64,000 bases of DNA from Dendrophyllia cribrosa (GCA_024195265.1 JAJLRJ010000009.1:15758210-15822209); one strand, 5' to 3'. Shown: positions 13,361 through 24,065, counted from the stretch's first letter. The notes: a model not told the origin generated them from the letters alone. A program made the numbers and translations.

Positions 13361-13803
13361 ACACTGACATTTTAATACTGGGTAGTCCTTTTACCCGTTT
13401 AACTTTTTCAGACTACGATTAGTCTCTCCTATTTCTTCCAGGGATAGTCGCGATGGCGAAACACCCAAGCGAATCGTGTCTACTCGATGAAGGCGATTCT
13501 AGTGGGAGAATTGTCGTCTATTTTTCCGAAGGGAAAGTCGCGCGAGTAAAACACGCGGTAAGTCATGTCTCCTCGCGACAGGAGATTTTTTTTCTCGCGA
13601 TCTGGCGTGTTTAGGTCGCTCGACTATCACAGACAGTCGGGTATATGAAAACATTTGTTGTCTTTTTCAGACAAGAACCCATAAGCTCTACATCTTATCA
13701 TGAAATGCTTTTCAAAATCTCACCTCCTGAAACAGTTCATGATGAGGTTGATAGTGTCTGCCACATTCTTCCATTTCGTGTCTGTCTGACATTTACCGGT
13801 TTC

Positions 13804-13804
<1 letters not shown>

Positions 13805-13875
<71 letters not shown>
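13805..13875. repeat. (AG)n microsatellite
   Basis: About 35 AG dinucleotides. It creates the Ser-Leu repeat in the minus-strand open frame at 13803-14057, which is not a gene. Confidence 0.97.
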
Positions 13876-13878
<3 letters not shown>

Positions 13879-13978
13879 ATTATTATTATTATATCGATTG
13901 TAAGCGCTCTTGCGATTATGCTTTTAGTCACTCCCACTGAGACTAAGCCATAAGCGACACAAATGACGGCGCTTTTGA

Positions 13979-14045
13979 TTAAAACAAGTAACTGTATTTG
14001 CAAAGACCACCGTAACGAAATAGAAGCACCGGATCCTGTAGTAAA
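13979..14045 (-). repeat. Inverted-repeat partner, right copy
   Basis: Reverse complement of the segment at 9490-9552, including 'gaaatagaagcaccggatcc'. See that entry. Confidence 0.6.
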
Positions 14046-15657
14046 GGATCTTATCACCTATAAAATAATTATACGATTTGATAAAAAAGTAAGGCTGATT
14101 AACGGTACGGAAACGAATATATTTTTAAATATTAATCAGTCTTGCTGTTTTTTTTTTTTATCAAATCGCTTATGATTAAGGTGGCTCCATACAGCTTTTT
14201 TAGAGCGCAAGGCATGGGCACGAAAATGGCGCGAGGCGCATTTGTTTATTTTAACGATGTCACGAAAATATATAGGTTGTTAGAGTAGCTAAATCGTTTA
14301 TTGCGCTCGTTCCACACAATTCATTTTCAATAAAAAATTGGCAATTTAGTAGGATTTTCACCAGAATAGAATTGCTACATCGCATTATTCTGTGTGTTAC
14401 TCAAACCATAGACAACTGTTATATCAGTAATGCATAATTGATTAAGACGCAATTGTTAAATATGGCCGCTGAAATTTTATTCGCAGACTAACAAAGTAGA
14501 GTCTTGATAGCGTCGAGTGCAAACTGAACCATCCGACCGTTTAAGCCATTGCTTGGAACCAACCCTCAATAAATGCTGCAAGGAACTATGAACAATATAC
14601 TAATATTTTCTTACCTGCACGTAGTTGTAGAAAGCGATTTCAAAGTTATCGTCATTCATCCACGTGTTGGTAAAATAAGTCTTTGCTTCAGAAAATGTTG
14701 TGGTCTGCATACTGGAGCAGGTGATTATGTTCCTCATCTCGAACAACATTAAAGTTATTAAAGTTTGATTTACAATCTAGAATTATCTGTCAAGATGAAT
14801 ACAACTCCTTCAACCTTTGGCGGCTTTCGTCGTGGTGAAGGTGTGAAGAAAAAAATGAATAATAAAGTGTTAACTAATGTATGCATTTGCAATTCAAATA
14901 AAAATTTATTTTTAAAAAATATTCCACAGTTCTACCTGGAAGCAATTACCCAGAAAAAATATTTAGGAAAAAAATGTGCCGGTTTTAGCAGGATAGATTT
15001 ATAGTTCGTTTTTTTTTCTTGGAAATAATTTTCCGTCAAAATTGACCTTTTATCTTTATCTTTATCTTATGTCTTTCCGGTCTCGGGAGGAAGACGCAGA
15101 CATAGCCATGTTTATTCCAGGAAGTCACTGGGTAGCGTGGTAATCTGTTACATGTTCGATGTTCTTGTCTTGTAAATGCCGGGGGTGCTCGTCGTTCCTT
15201 TTAGGGGTCAAAATTTGTAGATTGGTGCCGCTTAGGGTGCTAAAATCTAAAATGACCACCATTAGAATCATCGCGGTACCTTTTAGGGTATTGAGCTGAA
15301 AAAATATATCAGCCAAGACACTGTCCCTTTAAGTTTAAATTTCTTTTTAAAACTGAAATTTTAGTTCGCAAAGTATCGATAAAGTCCTCAGGCATGATGA
15401 CGTCACCAGCTCGTTTGTACGAAATTCCTTGCAAGCCTTTGACAAGTTCGCGTTGTTTTTGAGTGGGTATTCTTTTTAACTTTGCTCCCTTTGAGAATAC
15501 ACTGATGAGTTTTCACAGGTTAACACTTCGAAAGCGAGGCTTGGAGGTGAAATTAGCTAGTCTGAAGTAAGCATGCATAAGGGCTATAGGCCCTCTTTAA
15601 AGCACATATAACTCCGAACATCTCAGATTTTTTTTGACCGTTTAAACTGAAATACAG
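14046..15657. other. Gene-less stretch
   Basis: No gene is recognised. The region was searched on the minus strand for cysteine-module exons that would belong to the orphan signal exon at 16055-16121, and none was found. A dispersed sequence related to 24745-24850 ('ggggtgctcgt' context) lies near 15180. Confidence 0.5.
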
Positions 15658-15659
15658 TA

Positions 15660-16034
15660 AAGGTGATGTTATACGTAACAATTTATCGTGCAACTTGTCT
15701 CACAAAAACAATTGTTGCAAGTTGAACGCATGCAATTTGTCTCGCATAAAAACATGCGTAAGTTGAGAAATGAAAACGTCATATCCATGCTGGGCTGTGA
15801 TTGGTTGATTTGAAGAGTGTGGCGAAAGTTTGCAAGAGCCATGTTACGCGTTTTGTGTTCTGCAACTTGAAGAAATTTGTTGCAGAAAGTAGAAAACGAT
15901 TCCACTTTTCGTGCAACAACAACAACAACAATGCACGAGGGGGTGTTACGCGTAAAAATCGTGCGTGTAACTCGCAACAATTTTTTTGCAGGACAAGTTC
16001 TACGAAAAATTGTTATGTGTAACAGCTGCACCTT
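15660..16034. mobile_element. TA-flanked MITE in the orphan exon's intron
   Basis: The ends are AAGGTG and CACCTT, bounded by TA at 15658-15659 and 16035-16036. The terminal inverted repeats run about 40 bp ('cgtaacaattt' against 'aaattgttatgtg'). The length is 375 bp with no transposase. It lies in the putative intron just after the minus-strand signal exon. The overlapping open frames at 15669-16121 and 15801-16022 are partly read from it. Confidence 0.7.
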
Positions 16035-16054
16035 TAGCAATCTTGTAGTCTTAC

Positions 16055-16121
16055 CCTGCACAGCATACCCACTGATCCCCAGAACAGTCATGAACAGAAA
16101 TACACGAATTTTAAGATCCAT
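16055..16121 (-). CDS. Orphan signal-peptide exon, divergent paralogue of genes A-C
   Basis: The coding part of a 74-nt exon (16128 to 16055, minus strand) with a TTTGCAG acceptor before it and a CAGG|GTAAGA donor after it. The 67 coding nucleotides begin MDLKIRVFLFMTVLGIS and end VQ plus one base of the next codon. The signal exons of genes A, B and C have the same exon length, the same 67-nt coding part, the same phase-1 donor and a closely similar peptide (MALKIRLFLLLTVLGIA). This is therefore a fourth, more diverged family member in the opposite direction. No cysteine-module exon is recognisable on the minus strand between 16055 and the minisatellite. It may have lost its modules, so the locus may be a pseudogene, or the partner exons are too diverged to see. 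Confidence 0.65.
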
Positions 16122-16418
16122 GATTCAACTGCAAAGAAACAAAGTGAAATTCAGTGAAAGTCTTTGAAAAGGGATATGGAATAAAGATAAACACAAAGCA
16201 AGACTACCACGATGGATAGAGGAAGATTACAATGGACTAAAAATGTCTACAAACGTCATCTTTTTATTTTTTTTTTGTCATAATATCAAAATGGGGAGCA
16301 AGGGCGTGAATCGAGATAAATTGTTTAATATACGATTAGACCAAGTTTCTAAGTAGCTCCTAGGAGAATTAGTTCAGTAATCTAGACTAAAAACTGCAAC
16401 TGAACAAAGTGAACATAC

Positions 16419-16485
16419 CCCTCTTTTCGAAGACAACAAGGAAGACTTGAAGATAGAAGCAAACCGAAGCTCTTCAACTTCAATG
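16419..16485 (-). other. Putative 5' UTR exon of the orphan paralogue
   Basis: On the minus strand this stretch contains 'cttctatcttcaagtcttc', resembling the 5' UTR of genes A-C ('catcttcaagcctctgaagt'). It ends at a GTATGT donor at 16418. The start is inferred from the TATA box about 30 bp upstream. Confidence 0.45.
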
Positions 16486-16510
16486 TAAGAAAAAAACAAT
16501 GAAAACGCTC

Positions 16511-16520
16511 TTTATATATA
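16511..16520 (-). promoter_or_regulatory. Putative TATA box of the orphan paralogue
   Basis: The minus strand reads TATATATAAAG, about 30 bp before the inferred transcription start and followed by the UTR-like exon. The order matches the promoters of genes A-C. Confidence 0.45.
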
Positions 16521-16840
16521 GTTGTGCTACAACGTCCATATCACGGTATGTATTCATGATAACCGCGTGAGTATTACACAATGTCTATGATGCTTATTTA
16601 TAAACGTTTACTCATAAAGACTCCCGCAGCACAGTTTCTTAAAAGAACTATAATTAAACCTTCTTGTGTTATTAAAATAAAACCACACTGTTTAACGCTA
16701 CTGATATCCCAGGTAAATGGAGTTCACTCCAGCTCATTGTATATGATAACCGTGTGTTCCTTTCGTCATCTTCTGATTTCCCTTAAAAAAAGGAGGTAAT
16801 TGAGTTTCAGTTCGCACAACCGAAATAACACCATGCGGGT

Positions 16841-17160
16841 TGTGGTGTACGCGGATGAGAATCAAAGCACGTGGGTAAACACGAACAGCACGAATTTCCA
16901 GTTCTTTATGTCCTTTAATATTCGTCGGCTCATTCAGCGCTCACCACGAGCGGAATACATCGCCTATACATTTCCATTCAAAACATCTGTGCCACCGCAG
17001 CAGAAAAGTACAAATCAGGAAAAACAACTTAGGACAACATCGCTAGAATCGACAAGAACTTAAAATTTCGTGGCTGAACTCTAAAATCTGAAAATCACGT
17101 GAGTTACAAAACAAAGAAAATAAATTATAATAATTAATCTTGGCGGGAAAAGACACGACA
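16841..17160 (-). repeat. 3' LTR of the BEL/Pao element
   Basis: 320 bp, starting tgtggtgtacgcggatgaga and ending gggaaaagacacgaca. It matches the other LTR almost base for base. The open frame at 16800-17063 only reads through it. Confidence 0.95.
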
Positions 17161-17268
17161 TAGCGGCCCCACAAACGGGCTGTAAATTACGCAGTTCGTT
17201 TGTTTAAACTTAACAAAGTGTCTTTTAACTCAACGAATTGTGTCCTTATGTTACTTGACAGTTAATGA

Positions 17269-18414
17269 TCACTTATCATCGCTAACTTCCTCAAGTAGGC
17301 ATATCTTGGTAACAGGGCGGTGAAACATGCCGCCTGCTGTCTTGACTCTGGCAGACCGTACTCCGCCGTCTTCTCCGGTAAACACTTCAATTACGCGACC
17401 CATTGGCCATCTGTTACGCACCACATTATCCTCTACCAGAAGCACCAGGTCACCAATCTGAACATTTCTTCTTGATTTGACCCATTTTGGTCTTCTCTGA
17501 AGACTCGGTACGTACTCTCGTATCCACCTCTTCCAGTAGTGGTCCGCAAGGAACTGCACCTTTCTCCACCGCTTTCTGGAAAAAGAATCTTCTTTCACAA
17601 ATACTCCGGGAGGAAGTTGAGTAGCTCTCTGCAGAAGGAAATGATTGGGTGTCAACGCTGAATAATCGTCAGGATCATCCGAAACAGCAGTAATGGGGCG
17701 GTTGTTAACTATGGACTCCACTTCGGCTAACAGTGTCCTCAATTCGACGTCATTAAGAAGCCCATCTGCAACTGCGCTCTTAAGGTGCTTCTTCGTAATC
17801 TGCACGAGACGTTCCCATACCCCAGACATGTGAGGGGCAGCAGGTGGCTGAAAGACCCATTTGATGCCCTTCTGCTGCAACTGCCGCTCAATCTTTTCTT
17901 TATTCCAACGGGCAATGGACTCTTTCAACTCTCTGTTAGCGCCTACAAAGTTAGTCCCTCTGTCAGACCAAATTTCTTTTGGCGGTCCCCTTCTACTTAT
18001 AAATTGGCGAAGAATCATGATGAAATCATCTGTTTCAAGTGACGGCGTCACCTCCAAGTAGACAGCACGAGTTGTGAGGCACGTAAACAGACATCCCCAC
18101 CTTTTCGCGGTTCCGCGGCCCCACTTAACAGTTAGTGGTCCAAATAGGTCAACACCAGTAAAAGTGAATGGAGGGTGGTACGCCTCGAGCCTTGCTCTTG
18201 GTAGCGACCCCATAAACTGCTCCATAGGTTTAGCATTTATTCTTCGGCACCTGATGCAGCTCCTAATAGCCTTCTTCACTAGACCCCTTCCACTAATTAT
18301 CCAGAACATTCTTCTCAGCTCGCACAATGTTTGTTCCCTTCCACTGTGGGCAGCAGACTCATGGTAGTGACGAACAATCAACTGGCTCACATGATGGCGT
18401 TTTGGTAGAATCAT
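17269..18414 (-). CDS. BEL/Pao integrase fragment
   Basis: This open frame of 381 codons is the integrase part of a Pao-type polyprotein. An H2C2 zinc-binding region comes first (H18, H23, C53, C56). A DDE-type core follows, with D89 in GVDLFGPL, D151 in WSDRGTNF and E201 in GVWERL. The C-terminal part (about residues 305-375, 'IGDLVLLVEDN' onward) matches the DUF5641-type tail of BEL integrases. The first Met is probably not a true start: the frame continues upstream without Met to the deletion junction, and the ATG overlaps the gag-protease stop by four bases (ATGA) in another frame. The catalytic residues look intact, but the protein lacks its normal reverse-transcriptase partner. Confidence 0.92.
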   Translation of the reverse strand: MILPKRHHVSQLIVRHYHESAAHSGREQTLCELRRMFWIISGRGLVKKAIRSCIRCRRINAKPMEQFMGSLPRARLEAYHPPFTFTGVDLFGPLTVKWGRGTAKRWGCLFTCLTTRAVYLEVTPSLETDDFIMILRQFISRRGPPKEIWSDRGTNFVGANRELKESIARWNKEKIERQLQQKGIKWVFQPPAAPHMSGVWERLVQITKKHLKSAVADGLLNDVELRTLLAEVESIVNNRPITAVSDDPDDYSALTPNHFLLQRATQLPPGVFVKEDSFSRKRWRKVQFLADHYWKRWIREYVPSLQRRPKWVKSRRNVQIGDLVLLVEDNVVRNRWPMGRVIEVFTGEDGGVRSARVKTAGGMFHRPVTKICLLEEVSDDK

Positions 18415-21251
18415 TGGGTGCCTTTCCTGGAGCTCCTGTTCATGTCAACGTCCTCAAGCCTCAGGAATTGTTTCATCTGTTGATCTAACAGCTCATCACC
18501 ATACTTCACAAAATTTACATTCACTGCCTGAGAGCACAAGGTATTTGCAACATCAACTGGTCCAAGCACAGCCCAACCCAGTAAAGTGCGAACAGCATAC
18601 GGTTCTCCTGAACTCCCTTTCCTACATTCTTCATGCACTTGTACTTCAGGAACATTTGCACCAATCAGCATTGTCACCTGATTGTCATCGACATCAGGGA
18701 TCTTAAGGTCCTTTAAATGGGGCCATCTAGACAAGTCCTTTGCTCTTGTTGTTGTGATGTTGAGCTTGTCTACAACTTTAACGTTTTCAATTGATACAGT
18801 ACGATCTTCGTGGTTATCAACAGCTTTCACTTGAACATCGGCTTGGCCAACCTTAACCGAAGACTCCCCCGACAATGTGCATACAGCCAAAGTGTCACAG
18901 TTGCTTACTTCTAACCCAAGTTTATCAGAAATGGTCTTGGAGAGAAATGTCTCTTCACTCCCAGTGTCAAGGAGTGCATACGTGGTAACAGACTGACCTT
19001 CTTTGCTCATTATTTTAATTGGAACAACTTGCAATGCAACCTTGGTTCTTGATGTCGTGGAGTAGGTGTGACTTGACCTTTCACTAGGTGTTGTAGTTAT
19101 GGCACTCGCGTTAGCTTGCTCTTTTGGAATCAGGTTTCCCTTGAGATTCACGCCTGTTCCCTCTTTGTCTTCCGCCGTTTTGTGCAGCAAAGAATGATGA
19201 GCTTGTTGACAATGTTTGCATCTAAAGGTTGACTGGCACTGACTAGCAAAGTGTCCCTTACGAAGACAGTTCAAACAAAGTCCCTTGCTCCTTGCAAAGA
19301 CCATTCTCTGCCTTACAGACTTGCTGGTAAAATCAGGGCAATATTCTATCTTATGTGCAGATTCACAACAATGGCATTTTACAATCTGAACGCCTTTCTG
19401 CGTTGTAGGGTTTGGATCCTTATCTTGGTTGGGTAGATTTTCACTGCCACTGGGCCCAACTTGTGTTGCCATCGTCATTACCCTGGGTTCAACTGCTGCA
19501 TTCGGGTTCCCCGCTAATGGTTGCCGGCTACCTCTCATGTTTTTCCTTTGGAAGAACCTATTTGTTTCACCAACCTTTCCAAACACAGGGTCATTAGCTG
19601 CCTCAGCTCGTCTTTCAATAAACTCCACTAGTTCCTTGAGAGTTGGAAATCCTTTACTCTCCCTTAGTCGCAGAGCTTCATCTCTCCACTTAATCTGGAG
19701 TGCAAAAGGTAGCTTTCCAGACATTTTTGCCAAGTTTGTCATGTTCATTTCAGAGAGAGCGTCCATTGACCTTAAAGTCTCATACAATGTCCTTGAGCGG
19801 TCAGCAAACTCTTGCAGTCCTGGTCCATTGTTGTTCGATATATTTGATCCATCAACTAAAGCATCAACACATGCCTTTGTCACTATATGTGGTTGTCCGA
19901 AGCGTTGCTGCAACATTTTTAGGGCTTTCGGTAGCCCGCCTGGCACTCCTTCAAAACCCGCCACAGCACTTCTAGCCTGGCCATCAAGAAATTGTAGTAG
20001 ACGTGACATTTTCTGGGCTTCTGAAATATTCTGAGTATCAACCATTTCATCAAAGCGTGCTTTAAATCTGAAGTATTCACATGGATTACCAGAGAACTTA
20101 ACTACATCCAAAGGAGGGAGATTAGATTTAGTTACTATTGAGTCTATACTAGCTGTAAGCTTTGTCACCATAGTCTCAGTAGTATTAGCAAGAAAGGATA
20201 CACCACCAGATTGACAATCTTGATTGGGTGGTAAAGCTGCCTGTTCAAAGGGGGTTGCATTTGGGTTCAAACTAGACCCTTTAACATTACGTTCTGATGA
20301 TGCTGCTCCACCTGGGGTTGAGCTGAATAATGGAACTTTTGTGGTTGCTGATTCTTCATCCTTTAACTTGGGTTTACATTCCGTAATGTCCAGGTCTTTG
20401 AACTGATCCTTTGCCTCCTTAAACGTGAGTTTGAGTTTAGTATCCTTGGGTTGCTCCTCACACACTATGTCCTCCACACTATTTGCTCTGCTAATAGAAT
20501 TTATATCGGCATCTTCCAGCTCCTCATAAAAATGGACCTTGGTCTCAGCTAGCTCTACAGCATCCTCAGCTTCTGCGATTTGGTTATCTAACTTTAACTG
20601 TTCTTCCTTTAGTCTCCTTGCTTTAGCCGTTTTCAATTGTTCTACTTTCTTTTCAGAGAGAACCCTTTGTAACCTTGCATTTTCACGTGCTACTGCACTA
20701 GATCTGGAGACACTAGACCTTCGTGAACGGCCAGAGCAGATACTTCGAACATCATCCCCACGAACAGATAATGGCAGATTAGCTGAAAATATTTTAGTGA
20801 GCTCCATCATGTTATCATCTGCTAGAGCGTCATCACCGTTGGTGGCACCCGAAATCCCTTCCTCAGAACCAATCATGTATTGATCTATCGACTTAAGATA
20901 ACCATAGTAGATTTTACTGTGTCCAGCATGACGATTCTCCTCATACGTCTTCTCGACACCTTTGTCAGGTAATAACTGAATTAAATCATAATAGACATGT
21001 GAATATCGCTTCCACTGAGTATCCAAACGGTGAGCTTCGCTACGAACTTCAATTGCAAATTTGTAATCCTTTAAGTACTCATCAAGTCTACGATAAATCT
21101 TTGTAATTTCACTAAGATGTCCAGCTTTCGACCTCTTTAGTGCCGTAATTCTCTCAGAAATCACAGAATCATCAATAACGGTATTTACGCCTCCTTTCCT
21201 TACTGCATCAACAGTGTCGACATTAAACTTATCTCTTTGGCCTTCGGCCAT
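18411..21251 (-). CDS. BEL/Pao Gag and aspartic protease
   Basis: The open frame starts upstream at 21350, but the likely start is the Met at 21251 (MAEGQRDKF), because residues before it come from the AC-rich leader. Numbering from the upstream Met, a coiled, charged N-terminal part is followed by a DUF1759-type Gag region (about 405-590, 'VVKFSGNPCEYFRF'). Two CCHC-like knuckles follow (CHCCESAHKIEYC near 655; CLNCLRKGHFASQC near 692), then a DUF1758-type aspartic protease with ALLDTGSEETFLS near 790. After 'LGWAVLGPVD' and 'MKQFLRLEDVD', where the reverse transcriptase should begin, the frame reaches ten unrelated residues and a stop. That marks the 5' side of the deletion that joins protease to integrase. 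Confidence 0.92.
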   Translation of the reverse strand: MAEGQRDKFNVDTVDAVRKGGVNTVIDDSVISERITALKRSKAGHLSEITKIYRRLDEYLKDYKFAIEVRSEAHRLDTQWKRYSHVYYDLIQLLPDKGVEKTYEENRHAGHSKIYYGYLKSIDQYMIGSEEGISGATNGDDALADDNMMELTKIFSANLPLSVRGDDVRSICSGRSRRSSVSRSSAVARENARLQRVLSEKKVEQLKTAKARRLKEEQLKLDNQIAEAEDAVELAETKVHFYEELEDADINSISRANSVEDIVCEEQPKDTKLKLTFKEAKDQFKDLDITECKPKLKDEESATTKVPLFSSTPGGAASSERNVKGSSLNPNATPFEQAALPPNQDCQSGGVSFLANTTETMVTKLTASIDSIVTKSNLPPLDVVKFSGNPCEYFRFKARFDEMVDTQNISEAQKMSRLLQFLDGQARSAVAGFEGVPGGLPKALKMLQQRFGQPHIVTKACVDALVDGSNISNNNGPGLQEFADRSRTLYETLRSMDALSEMNMTNLAKMSGKLPFALQIKWRDEALRLRESKGFPTLKELVEFIERRAEAANDPVFGKVGETNRFFQRKNMRGSRQPLAGNPNAAVEPRVMTMATQVGPSGSENLPNQDKDPNPTTQKGVQIVKCHCCESAHKIEYCPDFTSKSVRQRMVFARSKGLCLNCLRKGHFASQCQSTFRCKHCQQAHHSLLHKTAEDKEGTGVNLKGNLIPKEQANASAITTTPSERSSHTYSTTSRTKVALQVVPIKIMSKEGQSVTTYALLDTGSEETFLSKTISDKLGLEVSNCDTLAVCTLSGESSVKVGQADVQVKAVDNHEDRTVSIENVKVVDKLNITTTRAKDLSRWPHLKDLKIPDVDDNQVTMLIGANVPEVQVHEECRKGSSGEPYAVRTLLGWAVLGPVDVANTLCSQAVNVNFVKYGDELLDQQMKQFLRLEDVDMNRSSRKGTQ

Positions 21252-21500
21252 CTTGCATTGAATTACAATAACAACAACAACAATGACAATGTACCTCCAA
21301 ACGACGAATCTCTCCGCAATATTACCACTGCAATCCACTCTAGCGTACATAGAATCTCTAAGGCAAATCCAGGTTCAACCCAATTCACTCGTACTTCGCT
21401 GTGCTTACGGTGTCAGCAATGCCAGCCTTGAACGTATCACTTTGACCTTCGGCCAACTCGCATTGAATTACAGTAACAACAAGAATGCAAATTTCCTTCG
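21225..21500 (-). repeat. Imperfect duplication in the retrotransposon leader
   Basis: Sequence around the gag start (21230-21290, 'ccttcggccatcttgcattg') recurs about 200 bp further upstream in the leader (21429-21490, 'ccttcggccaactcgcattg'). In the second copy the start codon ATG is TTG. It looks like a tandem duplication of the leader and start region. Confidence 0.75.
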
Positions 21501-21616
21501 AAACGACGAATATCTTTAACACTTGAAAACACTCTCCAATACGTCGAGTCTCCAAGACAAGTCCAGTTCAGTCTAACTCAATCCAACTTCGTTTTCTCCA
21601 CGAAATTTTAAGAAAA

Positions 21617-21936
21617 TGCGGTGTACGCGGATGAGAATCAAAGCACGTGGGTAAACACGAACAGCACGAATTTCCAGTTCTTTATGTCCTTTAATATTCG
21701 TCGGCTCATTCAGCGCTCACCACGAGCGGAATACATCGCCTATACATTTCCATTCAAAACATCTGTGCCACCGCAGCAGAAAAGTACAAATCAGGAAAAA
21801 CAACTTAGGACAACATCGCTAGAATCGACAAGAACTTAAAATTTCGTGGCTGAACTCTAAAATCTGAAAATCACGTGAGTTACAAAACAAAGAAAATAAA
21901 TTATAATAATTAATCTTGGCGGGAAAAGACACGACA
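21617..21936 (-). repeat. 5' LTR of the BEL/Pao element
   Basis: 320 bp, starting tgcggtgtacgcggatgaga and ending gggaaaagacacgaca, followed at once by the CGGGT target duplication. It would carry the promoter for the minus-strand transcript. Confidence 0.95.
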
Positions 21937-21974
21937 CGGGTATTCCCCGGCCCCACCTCAAGTAGCCTCCCGAC

Positions 21975-22345
21975 CGGGCACCCCTCCCACCAGGAGAGAA
22001 ACAAACCATCTACGATTTTACATTGCGTCACTTCTCATAATATCGAAACTTTAAGATGCGTTTATTTTTTCAGGAAGGAAAAGTCCCAAATTGCATGTGT
22101 CTTTTATCTATATCTTTGTTAGCTTTTAAAAAGAAACGTGAAAGTTCGCTGAATCTGATGTGAAACCTCTCCCCCCAAGAGAGAAACAACCATCTGCGTT
22201 TTACATTGCTTTACTTTCATATAATATAACAACTTTCAGATGCGTTCTTTTTCATACAGGAAAACTCTCAATATATTGTATGTGTCTTATCTTCATCTTG
22301 TTATCTCAATTTTAAACAAAAAACGCGAGGTTTGCTAAATAATCG
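21975..22345. repeat. Tandem duplication of about 185 bp
   Basis: Two adjacent diverged copies (about 21975-22160 and 22163-22345). They share 'gagagaaacaa', 'ccatct', 'tttacattgc' and the ordered blocks 'agatgcgtt', 'ttcaggaa' or 'tacaggaa', and 'gtgtctt'. No coding content. Confidence 0.65.
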
Positions 22346-22799
22346 GACTGAGTGCAGTTATGGTCTATGTAGTTCGACCTCGGGTAACCTTTGCAAAATG
22401 GGTTTTCCCTGTTGTAAACAAAGGGTCACAAGTAGTGTGACCGAATACCTCTCTTGCTAGCTAATCAAATGGGAAATTTAGAAAGTGTAAACAAGAATAA
22501 AAAGAAGCCGAAAAAACCATGATTGCCTTATTCCTTTGACTCAACTACATTTAATGTTCCCGGGTTTCACAACAAGATTTTCTTAGAAATAGGAACTTCC
22601 GTTTATGAATTATTTTTTCGTGGACCGGCTCAGTCTTGTCCATTCTCTTAATTTCCGAGAAAGTGTCACTACCAAATATTTTTACTTAACATTTGTGCCT
22701 TTACATAAGACAATTTAGATCAAAATACACAACACTGACGAAACACATTGTTCGTTGGGAAGGCGTACCTTCTCCTTATTTTTGAAATTAAAGGGGCGG

Positions 22800-23165
22800 G
22801 GGGGTACTTGACCAATATTTGGGAATAGGTGTGCCGCTGAGGGTCTGAGAGCCTGACCTGTTTAGGACAAAAAAAAAAACACGAAAATATCTCCTTGTGT
22901 AGGACAACATCCTCTATTTTAGGACCCTGCCTAGGATACGGCTTGTGCGTGGTTATTAAAAAAAATGGTAGACTGATCCTTTGAAAAGGAAACGACGTCG
23001 CCTTCGCATGAATATACAAATCACGACAAGGGAAGTCACCACAAGCGCTAAGTTAACTGGAACCATACCCTGTTTAGGACAGATTCAGACCCTGTTTAGG
23101 ACAGACTCGCGTTAAATTATATACCTTGTTCAGGACAAAAAAAAACCATACCCTGTCCAGCGGCA
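22800..23165. repeat. Dispersed 'ccctgtttaggaca' repeats
   Basis: Several imperfect copies of 'ccctgtttaggacag' and 'gtttaggacaaaaaaaa' are spaced through this segment. It looks like a decayed short repeat family. Confidence 0.5.
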
Positions 23166-23959
23166 CGTCCCCGTATAGGTCATAGGAGCGAAAAGTCTGT
23201 GAACAGACTAAAGCAAGCTTAAAGCAAGCTCAGAGAGCTCTCTGTCATTCTAATGAAAACACGATATATCAGTCGGAACACATTCAAACGTGACATTTAC
23301 TTAAAACAGCAAGAAAAAGTACACGTTATAAGTCGCGGTTAGGGACCTTTTCCAAATGGGATTTTTTTTACTGTTTTACATAACGCACATATGTGACTCA
23401 CGAGGTGGTGGCCATGACTCGATTCAAATTTAGTGTATTACCTCACTTCCGGGTTGAAATATTGAATATCGACGATTTCCCAAGAATAATGTCTTAGAGA
23501 TTTGAATTTATAGTTTTAGCGTAGATAAATTCAGCCTTGGACTCGGTCAGTGCAAAGCATGTTTTCCGAATGTTGCGGAAACGTGACGTATCAATTGGAA
23601 AGCCTTCTTGGAATTGAATGAATGGTTAAAAAAACGTCGGTTTTTCTTAGAAAATAGTGCGTAATATTAGAGCTGTTTATTTTTTTTTGCCTTTTTGCAA
23701 TATAAAGAAAGCAATTTAATTGTACGGGTCAAGTTGTCTGAATCGTCTAAGAAAGTGCTCGGTCAAGATCCGAGCTGCTTTCTAACTTTATAAGCTCGAT
23801 ATTGTATGATATTTTCCTTTCCTTCCACTTAACGAGGAACAAATGTTCAGCTGACGGACATGGCTTTACTTAATGTGCAACGTATTAGGTCTTCGATGAA
23901 ACCATAAAAAATAATACTAGAGTTCATCACCATTTTCAAGTTTCCCATTATGACAACTC

Positions 23960-24065
23960 GAGCCGTTGAGCATTTTAGAATATGGCCAAAACAGCATTTT
24001 AGAATACGTCGAATACGGCCAAAACAGCATTTTAGAATACGGCGTTGAGCATTTTAGAATACGAC
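23960..24065. repeat. Short tandem repeat 'gcattttagaatacg'
   Basis: Four imperfect copies of gcattttagaatacg(gc)caaaaca, about 30 bp apart. Confidence 0.75.

Larger units (their letters stand above)
16841..21936 (-). mobile_element. BEL/Pao LTR retrotransposon, internally deleted
   Basis: A 5,096-bp element on the minus strand. The 320-bp LTRs at both ends start TG and end CA and differ at one base that I could find (16843 against 21619). A 5-bp target duplication CGGGT lies at 16836-16840 and 21937-21941; five bases is the usual size for BEL/Pao. Domain order is gag, two zinc knuckles, aspartic protease, then integrase. Reverse transcriptase and RNase H are absent, so the element cannot move by itself. 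Near-identical LTRs suggest a recent insertion, so the deletion either happened in the parent element or soon after insertion. I did not find a convincing primer-binding site. Confidence 0.95.

Noticed and set aside
15801..16167. Plus-strand open frames over the orphan signal exon
   Set aside because: They read a MITE and the antisense of the signal exon; the minus strand has the splice sites and signal peptide.
16800..17063. Small proteins in the LTRs (also 21621-21839)
   Set aside because: Identical open frames lie in both LTRs and simply read through LTR sequence.
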